In this document: in pieces, positions 38,605 through 47,191 of the stretch
Position numbering within the stretch: position 1 is the stretch's first letter
How the letters are laid out: each line of letters begins with the position of its first letter
Assembly (NCBI RefSeq): GCF_004214935.1
Contig: NZ_SFCC01000021.1
Location: 86,627-150,626, forward strand
DNA length: 64,000 bases
Direction of reading: 5' to 3'
From: Amycolatopsis suaedae
Lineage (GTDB): Bacteria; Actinomycetota; Actinomycetes; Mycobacteriales; Pseudonocardiaceae
Program-made: the position numbers and the translations under genes
The notes under the pieces: model-generated
Told to the model about the DNA's origin: nothing
Database searches by the model: none
Seen by the model: only the letters and a program-made list of their open reading frames with translations

Positions 38605-40041
38605 GTGTCTGCTCCCGCCACCGAACCGTCACCTGGCCGCCGGGTCTCGTTGCTGACGCTGGGCTGCGCCCGCAACGAGGTCGACTCCGAGGAACTGGCA
38701 GGCCGCCTGGCCGCCGGTGGCTGGGAACTGTCCGAGGAGCCGGAGGACTCCGACGTCATCGTCGTCAACACCTGCGGCTTCGTCGAGTCGGCCAAGAAGG
38801 ACTCCGTCGACACGCTGCTGGCCGCCGCCGACACCGGCGCCAAGGTGGTCGCCGTCGGCTGCATGGCCGAGCGCTACGGCGCCGAGCTCGCCGACAGCCT
38901 GCCCGAGGCCGACGCCGTGCTCGGCTTCGACCACTACCCGGACCTCGCGCAGCGGCTCGGCGACATCGTCGCGGGCGGCACGGTCGCCTCGCACGTGCCT
39001 GCCGACCGGCGCACCCTGCTGCCCATCACCCCGGTGCGGCGCCCGGACGTCGCCCAGGAGGTCGCGCTGCCCGGCCACGCCCAGGATGGCTGGGGCCCCC
39101 GGGTGCTGCGCACGCGGCTGGACGACGCCCCGGTGGCCGCGCTGAAGATCGCCTCCGGCTGCGACCGGCGCTGCTCGTTCTGCGCCATCCCGTCGTTCCG
39201 CGGCTCGTTCGTCTCCCGCCACCCCGACGAGCTGGTCGCCGAGGCCGCCTGGCTGGCCGGCCAGGGCGTGAAGGAACTGTTCCTGGTCAGCGAGAACTCG
39301 ACGTCCTACGGCAAGGACTTCGGCCGCGACCACGGCGGCACCAGGGCACTGGAACTGCTGCTGCCCCGGCTGGCCGAAGTCGACGGCATCGAGCGCGTCC
39401 GGGTGTCCTACCTGCAGCCTGCCGAGACCCGGCCCGGCCTGGTCAAGGCCATCGCGACGACGCCGGGCGTCGCCGACTACTTCGACCTGTCCTTCCAGCA
39501 CTCCAGCGAGACCGTGCTGCGGCGGATGCGCCGGTTCGGCTCCACCGACTCCTTCCTCGCCCTGCTCGACCAGATCCGCGAGTACGCGCCCGCCGCGGGC
39601 GTGCGTACCAACGTCATCGTCGGCTTCCCCGGCGAGACGGAGGCCGACCTGGCCGAGCTGGAACGGTTCCTGGTCGGCGCCCGGCTGGACGCGGTGGGCG
39701 TGTTCGGCTACTCCGACGAGGACGGCACCGAGGCCGAGGGCCTGGACGGCAAGCTGGATGAGGAGACCATCGCGAAGCGGGTCAGCCACATCTCCGCGCT
39801 GGTGGAGGAGCTGACCACGCAGCGCGCCGAGGAACGCGTCGGCGAGGTCGTCGAGGTGATCGTCGAGCAGACCGGCGACGAGGTCACCGGGCGTGCCGCC
39901 CACCAGGGGCCGGAGGTCGACGGTGAGTGCGTGTTCGCCGAGCCGTTCGACGCCGCCGTGGGCGAGCTGGTGCGGGCCGAGGTGGTCGACAGCGAGGGCG
40001 TGGACCTGATCGTGCGGCGGACCGGGGACCCGGGCCGGTGA
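38605..40041 (+). CDS. rimO: Ribosomal protein S12 methylthiotransferase
   Basis: The 478-residue radical-SAM enzyme adds a methylthio group to Asp of ribosomal protein S12. The N-terminal cluster domain holds cysteines in LGCARNEVDSEE, NTCGF and GCMAERY. The radical-SAM motif is CDRRCSFC (C-x3-C-x2-C) near residue 186. The C-terminal ~65 residues form a TRAM domain. GTG 38605 is chosen because conserved sequence begins shortly after. Confidence 0.93.
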   Translation: MSAPATEPSPGRRVSLLTLGCARNEVDSEELAGRLAAGGWELSEEPEDSDVIVVNTCGFVESAKKDSVDTLLAAADTGAKVVAVGCMAERYGAELADSLPEADAVLGFDHYPDLAQRLGDIVAGGTVASHVPADRRTLLPITPVRRPDVAQEVALPGHAQDGWGPRVLRTRLDDAPVAALKIASGCDRRCSFCAIPSFRGSFVSRHPDELVAEAAWLAGQGVKELFLVSENSTSYGKDFGRDHGGTRALELLLPRLAEVDGIERVRVSYLQPAETRPGLVKAIATTPGVADYFDLSFQHSSETVLRRMRRFGSTDSFLALLDQIREYAPAAGVRTNVIVGFPGETEADLAELERFLVGARLDAVGVFGYSDEDGTEAEGLDGKLDEETIAKRVSHISALVEELTTQRAEERVGEVVEVIVEQTGDEVTGRAAHQGPEVDGECVFAEPFDAAVGELVRAEVVDSEGVDLIVRRTGDPGR

Positions 40042-40655
40042 GTGCGGCCCCGAGCGACCCGCACCAGGCTCGAGACGGGGGCGAGGTCCCCACGCTGAAC
40101 GTGGCCAACCTGCTGACGCTGTCCCGGCTGGCTCTGGTTCCGCTGTTCGTGGTGGCGTTGTTCGCCGGCGACACGACGTTCTGGCGGCTGGTGGCGACCG
40201 CGCTGTTCGCCATCGCGTCGTTCACCGACCAGGTCGACGGCTGGGTGGCGCGGCGGTACGGCCTGATCACCGACTTCGGCAAGATCGCCGACCCGATCGC
40301 GGACAAGGCGCTGACCGGCGCCGCGCTGATCGGCCTGAGCGTGCTCGGCGAGCTGGGCTGGTGGGTCACCATCGTGATCGCGGTGCGCGAGATCGGCGTC
40401 ACCCTGCTGCGGTTCTGGGTGATCCGCTACGGCGTGATCCCGGCCACTCGCGGCGGCAAGGCCAAGACGCTCACCCAGATCGCCGCGATCACCGCCTACC
40501 TGCTGCCGCTGCCCGACTCGGTGGCCGCCGACGCGGTGCGCTGGGGCCTGATGGGCCTGGCGGTCGCGCTGACCGTCGTCACCGGCCTCGACTACGTCGT
40601 GCGGGCACTGCGCCTGCGGGCGACGGCGGGGCGCCCACCGGGGCCGCGCCGGTGA
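40038..40655 (+). CDS. pgsA: CDP-alcohol phosphatidyltransferase (phosphatidylglycerophosphate synthase type)
   Basis: The 205-residue integral membrane protein carries the complete family motif: DQVDGWVARR, G eight residues later, then D-x3-D in FGKIADPIAD (residues about 64-92). It makes phosphatidylglycerol phosphate from CDP-diacylglycerol and glycerol-3-phosphate. GTG 40038 overlaps the rimO stop, and cinA follows with a four-base overlap. Confidence 0.9.
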   Translation: MSAAPSDPHQARDGGEVPTLNVANLLTLSRLALVPLFVVALFAGDTTFWRLVATALFAIASFTDQVDGWVARRYGLITDFGKIADPIADKALTGAALIGLSVLGELGWWVTIVIAVREIGVTLLRFWVIRYGVIPATRGGKAKTLTQIAAITAYLLPLPDSVAADAVRWGLMGLAVALTVVTGLDYVVRALRLRATAGRPPGPRR

Positions 40656-41119
40656 ACCCGCTCGCCGCCGGCGTCGTCACCGTGCTCACCCGGCGGGGGC
40701 AGACGCTGGCCGCGGCCGAGTCGCTCACCGCGGGCCTGGTCTGCGCCACGGTGGCCGAGGTGCCCGGGGCGAGCGCGGTGCTGCGGGGCGGGCTCGTGGT
40801 GTACGCCACGGACCTCAAGGCGGAGCTGGCCGGGGTCGACCCGGACCTGCTCGCGGCGCGGGGTGCGGTGGACCCCGAGGTGGCCGCCGGGCTCGCCGAA
40901 GGGGCCGTTGCGCGGTGCGGCGCCGACTGGGGACTGGGACTGACCGGCGTGGCCGGCCCGGACCCGCAGGACGGCGTGGCGCCGGGAACGGTGTACCTGG
41001 GACTGGCCGGTCCCGGCCTGCGAATCGTTCGTGACCTGCGGTTACCCGGCGACCGGGCGGCCGTGCGCGCGGCGGCGGCCGACGCCGCGCTGAGCCTGCT
41101 CCGGGAACATCTCGCGTGA
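40652..41119 (+). CDS. cinA: CinA C-terminal domain protein (NMN amidohydrolase type)
   Basis: The 155-residue product is the single-domain PncC/CinA-C form: AAAESLTAGLVCATVAEVPG near residue 20, GLVVYATDLK near 48, GLTGVAGPDPQDGVAPGTVY near 98-117. Family members deamidate nicotinamide mononucleotide for NAD recycling. The order pgsA-cinA-clgR is conserved in actinobacteria. The 3' end carries the clgR promoter -35. Confidence 0.88.
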   Translation: MNPLAAGVVTVLTRRGQTLAAAESLTAGLVCATVAEVPGASAVLRGGLVVYATDLKAELAGVDPDLLAARGAVDPEVAAGLAEGAVARCGADWGLGLTGVAGPDPQDGVAPGTVYLGLAGPGLRIVRDLRLPGDRAAVRAAAADAALSLLREHLA

Positions 41120-41143
41120 TCCACGCGTTCGCCCTTGGCGTAC
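41104..41143 (+). promoter_or_regulatory. clgR promoter: ECF sigma-like boxes and ClgR-box-like site
   Basis: GGAACA (41104-41109), 16 bp, CGTT (41126-41129) resembles the SigE-type GGAAC-N16-CGTT consensus. Overlapping its -10 is TCGCCCTTGGCGTA (within 41126-41143), which fits the ClgR operator CGC-N5-GCG core with two mismatches to the full corynebacterial consensus. This suggests stress induction plus autoregulation. Confidence 0.55.
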
Positions 41144-41238
41144 GACGGTGTGAACTCCTGCGTTGCCCGGTGCTGTCTGGGTAACGTGTACACCAACTGC
41201 CAGTGATGGCAGTGACGGGCCCTGAAGGGAGGCGCGCG

Positions 41239-41685
41239 ATGACCGTGCTGTTGCGCGAAGCGATCGGTGATCGGCTTCGTCATGCCCGCACCAACCAGCG
41301 TCGCACGCTGCGCGAGATCTCCCGCGCCGCCAAGGTCAGCCTGGGCTACCTGTCGGAGGTGGAGCGTGGCCAGAAGGAGGCATCCAGCGAGCTGCTGGCC
41401 TCGATCTGCGACGCGCTCGAGCTGCCGCTGAGCGAGCTGCTGCACAAGGTGGCGGCCGACGTGTCCGCGCTGGACCAGGTCGACATCGGCCGGGTCGACG
41501 AGCCCGCCGGCAAGAAGAGCGAGGGCGCCACGGCGTCCGGCAGCGGGTTCGAGGGAGGCCGTCCGGTCCCGGACGTGATCGGCAACGACCTCGCCGACCT
41601 GCGGCTTTCCGGTCCGCCGCGGATGTCGACGACGCTGCGCACCACGATCTCCACGCCGCCGGTGTCGGCGACCGTGGCGGCGTGA
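41239..41685 (+). CDS. clgR: ClgR-type XRE transcriptional activator
   Basis: The 148-residue product has an N-terminal XRE HTH (GDRLRHARTNQRRTLREISR, AKVSLGYLSEVERGQKEASS) nearly identical in layout to mycobacterial and Streptomyces ClgR, and a low-complexity linker. It ends in VAA, a C-terminal signal like those recognised by ClpP proteases. ClgR activates clp protease and, in mycobacteria, psp genes. AAGGGAGG precedes ATG 41239. Confidence 0.92.
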   Translation: MTVLLREAIGDRLRHARTNQRRTLREISRAAKVSLGYLSEVERGQKEASSELLASICDALELPLSELLHKVAADVSALDQVDIGRVDEPAGKKSEGATASGSGFEGGRPVPDVIGNDLADLRLSGPPRMSTTLRTTISTPPVSATVAA

Positions 41686-41706
41686 GGGCTGCCTGACAGA
41701 CGCCGC

Positions 41707-41749
41707 GAACGGCCCGTCGCCCGCACCGAACGCGGGCGACGGGCCGTTC
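41707..41749 (+). terminator. Perfect 18-bp terminator hairpin after clgR
   Basis: The stem 41707-41724 pairs without mismatch with 41732-41749, with a 7-base loop. It separates clgR from pspA, which therefore needs its own promoter. Confidence 0.85.
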
Positions 41750-41848
41750 GCCGTGTTCACGCCCAGGGCGAGGTGGTTGCTCTCAGTAGGGATCAACCCT
41801 GAAAAACCCCGGGGTCGCCTGGAAGGACAGGCGCCGACCTGACACGAT

Positions 41849-41875
41849 GGAACCCAACGCCGGGTACGGAACGTT
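41849..41875 (+). promoter_or_regulatory. ECF sigma-like promoter of pspA
   Basis: GGAACC (41849-41854) and GTT (41873-41875) are separated by 18 bp, with C before GTT, matching SigE-type promoters. It lies about 95 bases upstream of the pspA start. Confidence 0.6.
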
Positions 41876-41971
41876 GCTTGACTAGACCGACCGCTCCAGC
41901 GGGACGCGGTCAGGGGGCCGCGGATAGCCCGGTACCAGGGACAGTGGGACGCAAGAAGGCAGGCGGAGGAG

Positions 41972-42832
41972 ATGGCCAGTCCGTTCGTGAAGTTCTGGAA
42001 GTACCTGATGGCTGCGTTCTCGTCGAAGATCGACGAGCACGCCGACCCGAAGGTACAGATCCAGCAGGCCATCGAGGAGGCGCAGCGCAACCACCAGGCG
42101 CTCTCCCAGCAGGCCGCCGCGGTCATCGGTAACCAGCGGCAGCTGGAGATGAAGCTCAACCGTCAGCTCAGCGAGGTGGAGAAGCTGCAGGCTTCCACCC
42201 GCCAGGCGCTGGTCCTGGCCGACGAGGCGCGGGCCAAGGGCGACGAGGCGAAGGCGCAGGAGTTCGAGACCGCCGCCGAGGGTTTCGCCGCCCAGCTGGT
42301 GACCGCCGAGCAGAGCATCGAGGACCTCAAGACGCTGCACGACCAGTCGCTGCAGGCGGCCGCGCAGGCCAAGCAGGCCGTCGAGCGCAACGCCAGCATG
42401 CTGCAGCAGAAGCTGGCCGAGCGCACCAAGCTGCTCTCGCAGCTGGAGCAGGCCAAGATGCAGGAGCAGGTGTCGGCCTCGCTCAACCGCATGACCGAGC
42501 TCGCCGCGCCGGGCAACACCCCGTCGCTGGAGGAGATCCGGGAGAAGATCGAGAAGCGCTACACCACCGCGCTGGGCTCGGCCGAGCTGGCCCAGAACTC
42601 GGTGCAGGGGCGCATGCTGGAGGTCCAGCACTCGACCACCCAGCTGGCCGGGCACTCGCGGCTGGAGCAGATCCGGGCGTCGATGAAGGGCGACTCGGTC
42701 GCGCAGGTGACCGACGGCTCGAAGGCCGCCGCCGCGGCTGCCGACCAGGCCAAGGCCGCCCAGACCAGCGCCAGCGTGCAGCAGGAGATCCAGGCCCGCG
42801 TCCAGGCGGAGCGGCAGAAGAACCAGGCCTGA
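41972..42832 (+). CDS. pspA: Phage-shock protein A (PspA/IM30 family)
   Basis: The 286-residue product is almost wholly coiled coil, beginning with an amphipathic helix (ASPFVKFWKYLMAAFSSKID) and KVQIQQAIEEAQRNH typical of PspA. It coats and stabilises the inner leaflet under envelope stress. It is followed by pspM as in mycobacteria. GGAGGAG lies immediately upstream. Confidence 0.95.
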   Translation: MASPFVKFWKYLMAAFSSKIDEHADPKVQIQQAIEEAQRNHQALSQQAAAVIGNQRQLEMKLNRQLSEVEKLQASTRQALVLADEARAKGDEAKAQEFETAAEGFAAQLVTAEQSIEDLKTLHDQSLQAAAQAKQAVERNASMLQQKLAERTKLLSQLEQAKMQEQVSASLNRMTELAAPGNTPSLEEIREKIEKRYTTALGSAELAQNSVQGRMLEVQHSTTQLAGHSRLEQIRASMKGDSVAQVTDGSKAAAAAADQAKAAQTSASVQQEIQARVQAERQKNQA

Positions 42833-42878
42833 GAACGCTCGCGGCGTTCTCGGGTGATCGGGGAGGAGTGGGTGCGTC

Positions 42879-43889
42879 GTGGGTTCGCGTAAGCGGCGGG
42901 ACTTCAGTGACCTGAGCGCCAGGCTGGAGAAGCACATCGACCGCCTGCCGCAGTACGCGCAGAAGGCCCAGGAGACGCTGCAGCGCTACGTGCCGCCGAA
43001 GGAGGGCCAGCAGGGGGAGGGGCGGGAGCCCAAGACCTACCGGCTGGCCAACCCGAAGCAGCCGGAGCTGAGCGTCCCGCAGCCGCCCACGCCACCGGTT
43101 CCGCCCGCCCGTCCGGCGCGGCCGTCGATGCAGGACCTGACGTCGATGGCCGCACCGGCGCTGTCCGACGTGAAGGGCCGCTGGGACCGGTGGAACCACC
43201 CGGCGGCCAAGCTGGAGCGGCGCAAGCGGTGGACGTCCCGGTTCATGACGCTGTGGATCGTGGTGACGCTGCTGTGCGGCCTGGCCGCCGCGGCGTTCCT
43301 CACCGGGCTCGCCGCCGCCGGTGAGGCCATGTTCGCCGGCATGGCGGCCGTCGCCGCAGGAGTGGTGTCGGGGACGTTCGCCATCCGGTCGGGGATGAAG
43401 CTACACCGGCTGAACCGCACGGAGATCCCGGCCTCGGCGGCGCCGCCACCGTTGCCGCCGATGTCGTCGGCGGCCCGCGAGCCGATGCAGCGGCTCGCCG
43501 AGTCGGAGGCCACGCTGGCGGAGCTGCTGACGCAGCTGTCCGCGGCCGGTGCGTCCGGGGCCGGTGCGGTGCCCGAGGTGTCGGTCGCCGACGCGCGGGC
43601 CACGGCCGAGGAGGCCTCGGCCGCGCTGCGGGGACTGTCCGGGCGGATCCAGGCCATCGAGCGGGCCCGCAACAGCGCTCCGGCGGGGGAGCGGCCCGCG
43701 CTGGAGGCGGCGGTCACCACGCTGCGCCAGCAGCTCGACGACGGCGTGGACGGCTACGGCGGGCTGATCGTGGCGGCAGGGCAGGCCGTCGCGGCCGCGG
43801 GCAGCGGTCTCGACCCGTCCAGGGAGGCGCTCACCGACGCCACCGACCGCCTGGCCGGCCTGGCCATGGCGCTGCGCGAACTGTCCTGA
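42879..43889 (+). CDS. pspM: PspM-like envelope stress membrane protein
   Basis: The 336-residue product has a charged N-terminal region, a Pro-rich segment near 70-85, two membrane helices at about 121-170, and a helical C-terminal domain. It matches the PspM (Rv2743c-like) layout and position after pspA. In mycobacteria PspM links PspA and ClgR to the membrane. Confidence 0.85.
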   Translation: MGSRKRRDFSDLSARLEKHIDRLPQYAQKAQETLQRYVPPKEGQQGEGREPKTYRLANPKQPELSVPQPPTPPVPPARPARPSMQDLTSMAAPALSDVKGRWDRWNHPAAKLERRKRWTSRFMTLWIVVTLLCGLAAAAFLTGLAAAGEAMFAGMAAVAAGVVSGTFAIRSGMKLHRLNRTEIPASAAPPPLPPMSSAAREPMQRLAESEATLAELLTQLSAAGASGAGAVPEVSVADARATAEEASAALRGLSGRIQAIERARNSAPAGERPALEAAVTTLRQQLDDGVDGYGGLIVAAGQAVAAAGSGLDPSREALTDATDRLAGLAMALRELS

Positions 43890-43896
43890 ATCACCC

Positions 43897-44943
43897 TCAC
43901 ACGGGCGCGGCCAGGCGGCGGGCCACCCGGCGCACCAGGCCGGGCCCGGACAGGGCGAACCCGGTGTAGAGCTGCACGAGGTCGGCACCCGCCTCGCGCA
44001 TCCGCCACGCGTCGTCCGGACCGGAGATGCCGCCCACGCCGATCACCGGCAGCGCGCCGCCGGTGTGCTTGTGCACGAACCGCACCACCTCCAGCGCCCG
44101 CGCGGCCAGCGGAGCGCCGGACAGGCCACCGGACTCGGCCGCGCGCGCGGCGTCGGACGCGGCGAGGCCGTCCCTGGACAGCGTCGTGTTGGTGGCGATG
44201 ATCCCGGACACCCCGTGGTCCTGGCAGACCTCCAGCAGCTCGCCCAGGGCGTCGTCGGACAGGTCCGGCGCCACCTTCACCAGCAGCGGCGTCGGCCGGT
44301 CGGTTCCGGCCAGGTCGGCCACCGTGGCGGTCAGCGCGCCGAGCAGCTCGGCCAGCGCCTCGCGGTCCTGCAGGGCGCGCAGGCCCGGGGTGTTCGGCGA
44401 GCTGACGTTGACCGCGAAGTAGTCGGCGTAGGGGTAGAGCAGCCGCAGCGAGCCCTGGTAGTCGGCGACCGCCTCGTCCAGCGGGGTGACCTTGGACTTG
44501 CCGATGCTGATGCCCAGCGGCACCGGCGGCTTGCCGGCGGCGGCGAGCCGGTCGGCCAGTGCCGCGGCGCCGGCGTTGTTGAAGCCCATCCGGTTGATCA
44601 CCGCGTCGCTGCCGGGCAGGTGGAACAGCCGCGGCCGCGGGTTGCCCGGCTGCGCCCGCCCGGTGACGGTGCCCACCTCGACGAAGCCGAAACCGAGCGC
44701 GGGCCACGCGGCCAGCGCACGCCCGTCCTTGTCCATGCCGGCGGCGAGCCCGACCGGGTTGGGGAAGCGCACGCCGAACACCGTGCACGGCGCGGGCGTG
44801 CCGTAGTGGCGGGTCAGCGCACGCAACAGCAGCGGCCTGCGGGACACCCGGGCCAGTACGGCGAGGGTGCGCTCGTGCACGACCTCGGCGTCGTTGCGGC
44901 TGAGCCGGTAGAGGGCGGGACGGACGACGGACTCGAACAACAC
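43897..44943 (-). CDS. pyrD: Dihydroorotate dehydrogenase, class 2 (quinone)
   Basis: The 348-residue FMN enzyme oxidises dihydroorotate to orotate in pyrimidine synthesis. Class-2 marks: N-terminal helical membrane-associating region, GLAAGMDKDG, NRMGFNNAG, the catalytic-Ser motif NVSSPNTPGLR near residue 180, and the FMN phosphate site IGVGGI. It is convergent with pspM. Confidence 0.95.
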   Translation of the reverse strand: MLFESVVRPALYRLSRNDAEVVHERTLAVLARVSRRPLLLRALTRHYGTPAPCTVFGVRFPNPVGLAAGMDKDGRALAAWPALGFGFVEVGTVTGRAQPGNPRPRLFHLPGSDAVINRMGFNNAGAAALADRLAAAGKPPVPLGISIGKSKVTPLDEAVADYQGSLRLLYPYADYFAVNVSSPNTPGLRALQDREALAELLGALTATVADLAGTDRPTPLLVKVAPDLSDDALGELLEVCQDHGVSGIIATNTTLSRDGLAASDAARAAESGGLSGAPLAARALEVVRFVHKHTGGALPVIGVGGISGPDDAWRMREAGADLVQLYTGFALSGPGLVRRVARRLAAPV

Positions 44944-45229
44944 GTCACCATCGTGCCTTACCGGGGCGGAAAAATGGGGAACCCCCAGCGCGACTCCCGA
45001 ACGTCGTCAGCCGTTCGGGCCCGAGTCGGACCGGGTCTCGGGAACGCCAGGGGGCCGGTGACTGCCTGGTATTCGCTAACAGGCAAACACGGTTGCACAG
45101 GAAACGAGCCGACAGGTGGTCGGAAGGAGTTCCTGTGTGCAGTCCATGAAGTCCGTTAGCGGACAGTCACCTCACGAGTCCTGTTGCTATCCAACTTCGG
45201 ACCACCTCCCTTCTCGTGTAACCGCCACG
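44944..45229. other. 286-bp intergenic region between pyrD and add
   Basis: No gene is seen. A short perfect stem GTCCG-TTAG-CGGAC lies near 45150-45163. Upstream signals for leftward pyrD must lie at the left end, and the right end may hold the terminator of add. Confidence 0.5.
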
Positions 45230-46267
45230 TTAGGCAAGAAATCCGTACTCGGCAACGAGGTTTTCGATCTCCCCGGTCAGCTCGGCCTTGCGCTGCCCGG
45301 GCAGGAACGACACGTCCACCGCGGTGCGGGCCAGGTTGGCCAGTTCCACGCCGCGCAGCCCCAGGATCTCGGCCGCCGCCAGGTACTCGCCGTTGAGGGT
45401 GGCGCCGAACATCGGCGGATCGTCGGTGTTCAGCGTCACCGCCACCCCGTGGTCGAGCAGGCGCCGCAGCGGGTGCGCCGCCAGCGACTCGACCTGCTGG
45501 GTCCGCACGTTGGAGGTGGGGCAGACCTCCAGCGGGACACGGTGCTCGGCCAGATAAGCCAGCAGGGCCGGGTCGGCCGCCGAACTGGTGCCGTGGCCGA
45601 TGCGCTCGGCGCCCAGGTCGTGCAGTGCCGACCACACGGTCGCCGGCCCGGTCGTCTCACCGGCGTGCGGGACGCTGTGCAGCCCGGCCTCGCGCGCGGC
45701 GGTGAAGAACGGTTCGAACTGGGCCCGGCCGACGCCGACCTCCGGCCCGCCCAGGCCGAAGCTGACCAGGCCGTCGGGGCGTTCGCGCAGCGCGAACACC
45801 AGCGTCTCGCGGCCGGCCTCGACGCCCTTCTCGCCGGGGATGTCGAAGCACCAGGCCAGTTCGACGCCGTGCTCGGCGGCGGCACGGGCCCGCCCGGTGG
45901 CCAGGCCGGTCAGCAGCTCGTCGCCGGGCATGCCGTCGAGCCGGTGGTTGTACGGGGTGACGGTCACCTCGGCGTAGCGGGCGTTCTGGGCGGCAAGGTC
46001 TGCTGCCAGGCCGACGACGAGCGTCTCGATGTCGTGCCGGTCACGCAGCATCGACTGGACGGCCCAGTAGACCTTGAGGAAGTGGTTGAAGTCGCGGAAC
46101 TCGTAGAACTCGGCGAGCGCCTGGCGGTCGGCAGGCACACCGGCCTCCGGGTGACGTTTCGCCAGCGCCAGGACGGTGTCGACGCTGGCTGATCCGACCA
46201 GGTGTACGTGCAACTCGACCTTGGGCAGGGCCTCGACGAAGGCGCGCAGGGACGCGGAAACGGGCAT
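45230..46267 (-). CDS. add: Adenosine deaminase family enzyme
   Basis: The 345-residue product has the amidohydrolase metal sites: ELHVHL near residue 18, HAGE with the catalytic Glu near 204, GHGTS near 228 and TLNTDDPP near 284. The first motif reads HLVGSAS rather than HLDG, a variant found in actinobacterial paralogues. It deaminates adenosine or a related nucleoside; the exact substrate is uncertain because of that variant. Confidence 0.85.
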   Translation of the reverse strand: MPVSASLRAFVEALPKVELHVHLVGSASVDTVLALAKRHPEAGVPADRQALAEFYEFRDFNHFLKVYWAVQSMLRDRHDIETLVVGLAADLAAQNARYAEVTVTPYNHRLDGMPGDELLTGLATGRARAAAEHGVELAWCFDIPGEKGVEAGRETLVFALRERPDGLVSFGLGGPEVGVGRAQFEPFFTAAREAGLHSVPHAGETTGPATVWSALHDLGAERIGHGTSSAADPALLAYLAEHRVPLEVCPTSNVRTQQVESLAAHPLRRLLDHGVAVTLNTDDPPMFGATLNGEYLAAAEILGLRGVELANLARTAVDVSFLPGQRKAELTGEIENLVAEYGFLA

Positions 46268-46296
46268 GACGGGTTCTCCCTTGTTTTCAGGAAACG

Positions 46297-46317
46297 AAAA
46301 ACGGCATCCGCGGATGC
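46297..46317 (-). terminator. Rho-independent terminator of the nei transcript
   Basis: Read leftward, GCATCC-GC-GGATGC (46317-46304) is followed within two bases by five T (46301-46297). It lies between nei and add and is one of the few T-tailed terminators in the window. Confidence 0.75.
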
Positions 46318-46319
46318 AC

Positions 46320-46382
46320 TCAGGGAGCGAGATCGCCGCGCTGGGTGTCAGCGCCGTAAAGCGGCAGCTTGAACGTCGGCAT
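46320..46382 (-). CDS. Possible 20-residue peptide after nei
   Basis: ATG 46382 to TGA 46320 encodes MPTFKLPLYGADTQRGDLAP, just before the terminator. No Shine-Dalgarno is evident. It is listed only because it fills the gap and does not look like a shadow of any other gene. Confidence 0.2.
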   Translation of the reverse strand: MPTFKLPLYGADTQRGDLAP

Positions 46383-46393
46383 GGTGCCAGTGT

Positions 46394-47191
46394 CTACGGA
46401 ACCGGCCCCGGTTGGCAATGGGGGCAGAACCAGGTCGGGCGGCGGTGCACGTCGTGGCCCTGGTCGGCCACCCGGACCCGGCCGCCGCAGCGGAAGCAGC
46501 CCTGCCGGGTGCGCTCGTAGACCCAGTTCCGGCGGCCCCGGGCCAGCTCGCCGGTGGTGCTCTGCTCGTGCCGCCATGCGTTGGCCAGCAACAGCTCGCG
46601 GGCCAGCGTCACCACCTCGGCCGGGTCCACTTCGGACACCGGGGTCCACGGCGAGACGCGGAGCAGGTGGCAGATCTCGACCTTGTACAGGTTGCCGACG
46701 CCGGCCATGATCCGCTGGTCCAGCAACGCCAGGCCGAGTTCGCGGTCCGGCTCGGCGGCGAGCGCGGCAGCGGCCCGCCGCGCGTGCTCATCCGTCCACT
46801 GTGGATCGAGCAGGTCGGGTCCGAGATGGGCGACCCGCCGGTTTTCCTGCGCCGTGGGCAGCAGTTCCATGTCGTGCAGGCGGAACCCGATCGCGTGCGC
46901 GGCGGCGTTCTCCAGCACCGCCCGTGCGTGGTGGGCGGGCATCGGCCAGCGCTGGCCTGGCCGCAGGATCCGCCAGGTGCCGTCCATACGCAGGTGGTTG
47001 TGCAGGCTCACCTCGCCGGAGAACCGCAGGAACAGGTGCTTGCCCACGGTGCGGACCGACTCCACGGTGCGGCCGGTCAGCTCCGCGGTGGCCAGCCGGG
47101 GATGACGCAGCTGGGCCCGCAGCAGCGGCCGCCCGGCCAGCGCCCGCTCCAGCCGCTTGCCGGCGAGGAAGACGGTGTCGCCCTCGGGCAT
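46394..47191 (-). CDS. nei: Endonuclease VIII-like DNA glycosylase
   Basis: The 265-residue product begins MPEGDT, the Fpg/Nei catalytic N-terminus (Pro after Met removal, then Glu). It carries the H2TH domain with LLDQRIMAGVGNLYKVE near 155-171 and a C-terminal zinc finger CFRCGG ... WFCPHC. It removes oxidised pyrimidines. ATG 47191 shares a base with the ParA-like gene stop. Confidence 0.9.
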   Translation of the reverse strand: MPEGDTVFLAGKRLERALAGRPLLRAQLRHPRLATAELTGRTVESVRTVGKHLFLRFSGEVSLHNHLRMDGTWRILRPGQRWPMPAHHARAVLENAAAHAIGFRLHDMELLPTAQENRRVAHLGPDLLDPQWTDEHARRAAAALAAEPDRELGLALLDQRIMAGVGNLYKVEICHLLRVSPWTPVSEVDPAEVVTLARELLLANAWRHEQSTTGELARGRRNWVYERTRQGCFRCGGRVRVADQGHDVHRRPTWFCPHCQPGPVP

